Source: Cyrtodaria siliqua (Eukaryota > Mollusca > Bivalvia > Adapedonta > Hiatellidae). Taken from it: 64,000 nt of DNA. The stretch covers positions 23,875 to 87,874 of the forward strand of contig JAWPHD010010985.1 of assembly GCA_037043455.1 (NCBI GenBank), written 5' to 3'. Of the stretch, positions 58,393 through 64,000 are shown piece by piece. The notes beneath the pieces are model-generated. The model saw only the letters and a list, made by a program, of their open reading frames with translations, was not told the DNA's origin and did no database searches. Both the position numbers and the translations under genes were made by a program. The first letter of the stretch is position 1. Each line of letters starts with the position of its first letter.

Positions 58393-58995
58393 CTATTACA
58401 TTTTATTTAAAATCGTATTACAAGTATGTTATATATTGAAATTAATTTTTGAGCTCCAGTATAACATGTCTGATTATCATCTCGTTAAAAAAGAGATTTG
58501 ACACCAGGACCTAGTTGGACTTCATTCAAAACGTTTGTCCTTTCCCACACATATTACAGAATATATAATAGGCCTGTTTACATTGAGAAATTTCAATAAA
58601 TCTTTTTATTTTAAAGTTTTTAAATAATACAAATAAACTTAATAGGATCAATATATAAAGCAAACGCTGACTATTGTAAAACGTTGATATTCTTCACATA
58701 AAGAGGCATATATTTAAGACTTCGGAGGTAGGCGATTGTATGTTACAGCGATTGCAATTTCCCACGCACGAAAACTATCTTCCCTGAGAAAAAAGCGTAT
58801 AGTATATTTTGTTTAACTGAGGCAAATGTTGTGTATTTTTTAATTTAAACCAAATCCATTCACACACCAGACATGGCTAGAATGAAAAATAAAAATATTT
58901 GAGTAATCCAAGGGTTTATAGTCCCTTTGCACGATAGAACACAGCTGAGTCTTGATTAGTTGGTGTATATGGCCAATGTTTTTTTTGTATGGTGT
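58393..58995. other. Spacer, nothing recognised
   Basis: AT-rich with no supported feature. Confidence 0.4.
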
Positions 58996-59218
58996 TTTAC
59001 GTCATTTTCAGCACAGGTAAGGTTATTTATGACGGTCGATTTTTTTGTGGTGGAGACAGACCACCCACTTTTCCTGGGTAGAATCATTACTGTACACCTC
59101 CTGCCCTCCGTAAGAATCGACACTTTCTCACAAGTCGAAGTTCATATTGGGATTCGAACCCGCAGCGGCGCGAGGCGAAGGTTTACGAAGCAACGTCGTT
59201 AACCATTCGGCAATGGCG
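58996..59218 (-). mobile_element. SINE family A, copy 4
   Basis: A minus-strand copy with head CCGAATGGTTAACGACG, B box GCGGGTTCGAATCCC, body GGAGGTGTACAGTAATG and CTACCCAGGAAAAGTGGGTGG, and tail CTGAAAATGACGTAAAA. Confidence 0.82.
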
Positions 59219-60185
59219 TTGTTATTGCATTACAGATTCCCGGTAATGTCTGTTCAGATGTAATACATTAAAGTATTCTGCCTTGTACCAGATAGTAATT
59301 TTAGGAAACTCTTTGGACGATTGGTTCAGCTATTTGCTTAAAAATAGTAAGGCTGTATATAAAGCTAGTGGGTGTGCACCTAAAGCAAATGAGCGGGTTT
59401 TACGTTTGGTTTATTACCAAATTCTAGCTTGTGAAACATGGCCGTAAACCTGTAAATCAGGGGAGAAACTTATACCAGAACATCATGTTTAACCCGTCGT
59501 TCGTTGTAGCAATATCGATATAAATACATCACTGCCGTAATCACTGACACAATCCGGCGAAAAACATCAAATTGAAAACTGACTGTTCAAACGACTTGTT
59601 TTTCCTGCATAGTAGTACTTTGGTCTCTATTTATGATTTTATTTACTACGACATTTTAACGTTTAAGATCAAGTTACATTTATAATATGTATATTATTAT
59701 ATTTAAAATTGAAGACTTTCTTCCCGCCACAGGTGACGTGGTGTAATAAATAAGACTGCAAAACATAATTCTCTTTTGAAATATGTGTTGTACAACATAA
59801 ACAGGTTACTAGTATTTCATGGAAAACCGTATTATACCACTTGGACGAACTGCAATAGTAAGTTTTAAAAGAAATCATTCGAGCAGCGGGCCTGATGCTT
59901 TGCAAATACTTACGCAAATATTGTGATTTATAACATTTTCTTGAATCACGCCTTTAATCGTGTTTTGTATAACAATCGAGTAAGTAGTGTATTCAATTAA
60001 GCATTATATTTGTGCATGTCGCTAATCGGGTCTTCTTGCCTCAGTTGAATTTAAATTGTATATATTTGTATTATACATTTATCTATATATATTTATTTTT
60101 CCGCAATATCCACCGAGCTACCGAAATGGAGAAAGGAAAAGTGGAATTCTAAAAAAATAATTACATACTTGCAAGTCATTTCTGT
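59219..60185. other. Spacer, nothing recognised
   Basis: AT-rich; minus-strand open stretches lack motifs. Confidence 0.4.
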
Positions 60186-60950
60186 AAGCTCGCATAAAGG
60201 CGATCCTATACCTAAATAGTATTGTGTATTAAGGCAATAGTATGCCTAGATAATGGCACATAAAGGCAAGTATATGCCTGTTTACTATCACAATAGCCGA
60301 TACTACGCCTATGTTTTATCACACAGAGGCGAGTTGATAATAATAGATCATAGAGGCGATTCTATGCATTGATAATGTCTCATAGAAACGATATTTGCCC
60401 ATATAATACCATATAGAGACGATCCTATGCCTAGATATTATTATTATTATTACATTTTTTTTAAATATTTTGAGGGAAACTTTAACCAGAAGAAGGGGGA
60501 AATATATTTGTTTAGGTAAGAGTAACGTCATACTACATGGTAATGTGTTTGCAAAGTATTTAAACATACATTATTGCTTTTGTTTGATAGCGAAAATTCG
60601 CAATTTCAGGCAAAACAACGTGAATGTACCCAATTCAATGGGTACGGTACCATTCCCAAAACGGTGAACAAAATCGCTGCTATGTGACATAATCTCTAGT
60701 GGCGGTATTACCTGCATGTGACTATTTAGGCAGAGTTGCACCTCAATTTGGCATTATCCAGGCATACGATCGTTTTTGTGTAATAATGTCTAGGCGTAGT
60801 ATTATCCCTATGTGACATTATATTGGCAGAACTTCACCCCCATATGACATTATCTAGGCATAGGTTCGCCTCTATGTGATACTATCTAGACATATAAGAT
60901 CGCCTCTGTATGAAACTATCTAGGCATAGGATTGCCTATGTGCTAATATT
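60186..60950. repeat. Head-to-head inverted array of about 30-bp repeats
   Basis: Left arm (about 60186-60440): repeated CATAxAGGCGATxCTATGCCT with AGATAATxxCA. Right arm (about 60690-60950): the complementary ATxATCTAGGCATAGGxTCG and CCTCTATGTGA, about eight units per side. A unique centre of about 250 bp separates them. The arms can pair into a large stem. Confidence 0.8.
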
Positions 60951-61644
60951 TTGTTTTGTTTTTTGGATTGTGATTTTTTTTCACCAATTGGGAAAATAAC
61001 ATATTTTTTTGCCATTGGGAATGGTATCGTTTTTCGGTTTCATATCATGTCTAGATAATCTATCTACCACGGGTATCTACTCTCTAGCATCTACCATATA
61101 TACTGAACGAAATAAGTTTAGTAAGTAAATATGGATATTTAGCTTAAATAAATATATTGTAATTTTATAATGTGAAGTATTGGAAAACATTGAAATGACA
61201 TAGGGTGATATTCTTTATCTGTTATTTGTGTTCCAATGTAAGTATCAGAGTTATCTCCCATTTAGTTAAAACAGCATATTTCACATTTAAAAAATACAAA
61301 TATGGTAAAGAGCTTGATTAAACTTTATATAATAATTGTTCTGGGTCTCAAGTTATAAAAGCCGCAAAACCAGTTGACAATAACCTTGCCATTATGGAGA
61401 TATATGGAACCAAAGTTTACCATTTGTGAAATTACCTCCCTTTACATTGAAATAAGACCGAAATTAAACATGATTATTATTTCGCAGATATCGTTTGAAA
61501 ACAATTCCCTGTATATAATCCATAATTATATCAAGTATATTGTTCAGGACCTCTGCCACGCATAGTCTAGAACATGAGCAATGGGATTTACCATGTTATT
61601 TACTTGCTAAACTTATTTGTTTCAGTACAGTATATACGATTATA
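60951..61644. other. Spacer, nothing recognised
   Basis: AT-rich with no supported feature. Confidence 0.4.
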
Positions 61645-62115
61645 TATACTGAAAGGAAGAAGAAGCGCATGCTCACACAATTGCCTATACTACGATTATA
61701 TACACCTAATTTCACGTAATTATTCCAGATATATCTCAGCGTGTTTGTTACAACTAATTACAGAAAGGACAACTCTGTCATGTAGTAGAACTTTTAGTCA
61801 AAGTATACTTTGTTACACGAAATGCATACATGTTGAAGTTTCGCATGAAAAAGTCAAGCCATTTCAGTATTATGTTTAATGTTAAGAGATTGCAACGTTT
61901 AAAGCCTAAGTTTGCTCACCTGCTTGAGCCAAATGCGCATTCTGTCGATAACAAAACTTTAAAGGGGTAACCATTGGTGTGTTCGGTACTGTTTAAACCT
62001 TTATTTCCGAAAGGACAGACCTAATGTCGCCGTGTACCACTCGATTACCAGTAGCATATAAACATACAATATATAGCGGAAATACCCATTATGCGTTTTT
62101 TTCCCTTTCAGTATA
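61645..62115 (-). mobile_element. MITE family J, copy 3 (inverted, diverged)
   Basis: The ends are TATACTGAAAGGAAGAAG and CCCTTTCAGTATA. Internal GTTTGCTCACCTGCTTGAGCC and AAAGGGGTAACCATTGGTGTG are the reverse complement of the 54371 copy. The left arm has decayed relative to the right. Confidence 0.83.
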
Positions 62116-62169
62116 GTATAACAATTGTTTGATCACGATGTTTTCAACGTCTTTATCATAACACCGCGT

Positions 62170-62371
62170 ATGCAAGCGTGGAAACGAGGCTCAATGGTAA
62201 ATGGAGTATCTACTATATAATCTGCAGCAACTCTGCAGTTAAGAAGGTTCTTGGCCCATTCTCCATATTTTATCTTGATGTAAATGGAGTATGAGCCTGG
62301 CAGTTTATTCCTGTTAGACGCCAAATAGCCTTTCATGCGTTGGTACGCCTTAAAACCCAATTCAATTCAAT
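62170..62371 (-). repeat. Dispersed repeat E, copy 4
   Basis: From 62371 leftward: ATTGAATTGAATTGGGTTTT, AAGGCGTACCAACGCATG, CCAGGCTCATACTCCATTTAC, GAGAATGGGCCAAGAACC and CTGCAGAGTTGCTGCAG. It is the longest copy; a 75-codon open frame runs through it but is not conserved in the others. Confidence 0.7.
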
Positions 62372-62406
62372 GATCACAATGTTGAACCTTTATCGAGTAT
62401 AGACCA

Positions 62407-62468
62407 CAGAAAGGAATTTAAATTGTTTATCAAATCAATTAAACCGTTCAACGAGCAGGACATACTAA
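62407..62468 (-). pseudogene. Coding fragment K, copy 3 (remnant)
   Basis: The minus strand reads FSMSCSLNGLIDLINNLNSF, matching the SLNGLIDFVNNLNS part of the 53905-54190 copy. Nothing more of the domain is retained. Confidence 0.45.
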
Positions 62469-62529
62469 ATAAATATGATACTTCACTTCGCGAGTATCAG
62501 TCTATAGTAGCTGCAAAACAACTTGGACG

Positions 62530-62790
62530 TTTGCTTTCTCATTTTTGTTTGATCTACATACTGGTCCTTTATCGACTATAAAAAGAAATTCTTAAACTGT
62601 TTACCAAATATCTTAAACTGTTTACCAAATTTCTTAAACTGTTTACCAAATCAATTAAACCGTTCAATGAGTATGAACTAGTTAAATGACACTTCATTAA
62701 TGAACTTGTTGTACTTTGTTAAATCTACAAATTTGATTTCGTTTGAATTCAGGTCTCTGCCGAGTTTTGTAAAATATAAAATCATTATAT
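62530..62790 (-). pseudogene. Coding fragment K, copy 2 (frameshifted)
   Basis: The minus strand includes IMILYFTKLGRDLNSNEIKF then VDLTK, colinear with copy 1, but a stop and a frame change follow before SLNGLIDLVNSL. A roughly 22-bp unit (CTTAAACTGTTTACCAAAT core) is expanded to three copies at about 62590-62650 inside the coding remnant. Confidence 0.5.
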
Positions 62791-63455
62791 ACCCTTCATG
62801 TATTCATTATATATTCCGATGAATTCCATCGCCGGTTCAGAAGTATTGTTCTGAACTGTTACAATAATAATAATTCATTAATAAATATAAAAAATAAGTG
62901 TATTTCATGTGTGTTTTTCCCGAGGGCACTCCGTTTTCTTTTATTTACCTGAAATGTTACAGTTGTGTTGATATATTAATTATCTGTCTTTAAAAACACG
63001 AGGTCGATGCTGCTGGCTGAACGTGATTGATGACAGCATAGCTGTAGCATATGCTGTAGCAGTCAGTCAGAAGACTTTCGGAGGGAACTTTGCAAGCTTA
63101 TAAGACTTCTTAATTATAGCTGCAGTGCTTGGTCTTTTCTTCTATAGAGCGTTTTTTGGTGACCATAAAAGTGAATGTTCAAGGTTAAAATAAAACATGT
63201 CAACTGTTGAGTTCGAAGAATTAAGATTCAGTAATTAAAGTGTTTCACCCTAGAGACACAATGACATTACTACGAACAACATAGAGTCTCGGATCTTTGA
63301 CAAACCATGTATGCATGTTGTCTCTGCCGAATACGGTAACTATATAGTGTGGTTGAAACATATTTAAGACGCTAAAAAAATATGTTTATAGAGACACAAG
63401 AATATTTAATTAAAATAAGACGTACACTTATTTAAGCACATTACATACTAGTATA
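62791..63455. other. Spacer, nothing recognised
   Basis: AT-rich with no supported feature. Confidence 0.4.
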
Positions 63456-63911
63456 CACTACTCAAAACTGCTAACTACACCGCTCACGTTTTGGGTTATA
63501 TATATCGATGGGTTGAATGTTTTTCAATAAAATAAAAAGGAAATACCAATTCAATCATTTTTACATCATTTCATTTTATTTTTTTCATGGGCAATGCTAG
63601 AACTAAACCACAATAAGCAATTACAAACGACCCATGTAAACACTAAAGTCACACTTTTCCCATATCTACACATGTAGATATGGGAAAAGTGTGACATGTA
63701 GATATGGGAAAAGTGTGACTTTAGTGTTTACATGGGTCGTTTGTAATTGCTTATTGTGGTTTAGTTCTAGCATTGCCCATGAAAAAAATAAAATGAAATG
63801 ATGTAAAAATGATTGAATTGGTATTTCCTTTTTATTTTATTGAAAAACATTCAACCCATCGATATATATAACCCAAAACGTGAGCGGTGTAGTTAGCAGT
63901 TTTGAGAAGTG
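63456..63911. mobile_element. Near-perfect 456-bp palindrome flanked by TA
   Basis: The arms of about 215 bp are identical by eye apart from one base near the tips (CACTACTCAAAACTG against CACTTCTCAAAACTG reversed). The centre carries GTCACACTTTTCCCATATCT in inverted and then direct duplicate (24-bp unit). TA flanks both ends and the tips start CACT, both typical of Tc1/mariner-derived foldback MITEs. A recent inverted duplication or an assembly artefact are alternatives. Confidence 0.75.
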
Positions 63912-64000
63912 TACGTGTTTGACAGATACTTAAAACCGCTAGTCATTGTCTGCTCTAACTCAAATCGCTTTCATTGACTTTGTTTGGAGCTTTTTGACCG

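Overview
This window is AT-rich nuclear DNA from an animal. It is almost certainly a bivalve mollusc, and I lean towards a heterodont clam or mussel. The basis is intron-rich genes with GT-AG borders, several tRNA-headed SINE families carrying the GGTTCTACCCAGG-type core familiar to me from bivalve repeats, long-TIR elements, MITEs and very abundant minisatellites. The clade is inferred from memory of such repeats and was not checked by search. There are no bacterial operons, phage genes, CRISPR arrays or organelle genes.

Two genes can be read with confidence. (1) The 3' half of a type I membrane receptor lies on the + strand at 2-5733. It has calcium-binding EGF repeats, a membrane-proximal domain, one transmembrane helix and a 42-residue tail ending in an NPVY motif. 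Five exons join with consistent phases and the gene's 5' part lies before the window. (2) A complete acetylcholinesterase lies on the - strand at 37553-29662. Three coding exons give about 630 residues with the full catalytic triad, the choline-binding Trp, two acyl-pocket Phe residues and a separate last exon encoding a T-type (tryptophan amphiphilic tetramerization) tail. A third, weaker call is a GPI-anchor-like last exon at 15302-15420 (-).

The rest is repeat landscape. Region by region: 6-15 kb holds tandem arrays, a tRNA-SINE and AT-rich spacer. 15.5-25 kb holds a TA-flanked MITE, SINEs, and dispersed repeats that recur elsewhere in the window. 25.4-26.7 kb is a 24-bp minisatellite open in all six frames. 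27.2-27.8 kb is a roughly 165-bp tandem repeat. 29.7-37.6 kb is the AChE gene. 38.2 kb is a compound trinucleotide tract. 41523-46630 is a 5.1-kb element with about 300-bp terminal inverted repeats and a 6-bp target-site duplication. 47.6-49.4 kb is a 41-bp minisatellite. 51.5-52.1 kb is a 44-bp array followed by an inverted half. 52-54.9 kb holds SINEs, hairpins, a coding fragment and a complete MITE. 56.8-58.4 kb is a 65/70-bp satellite with a 680-bp internal duplication. 60.2-60.9 kb is a head-to-head array of short repeats. 61.6-62.8 kb holds a MITE and two more decayed copies of the same coding fragment. 63456-63911 is a near-perfect palindrome flanked by TA.

I found no single multi-gene system. 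The most informative items are the T-tailed AChE gene, the NPVY receptor, the long-TIR element, the terminal palindrome and the phased structure of the minisatellites.
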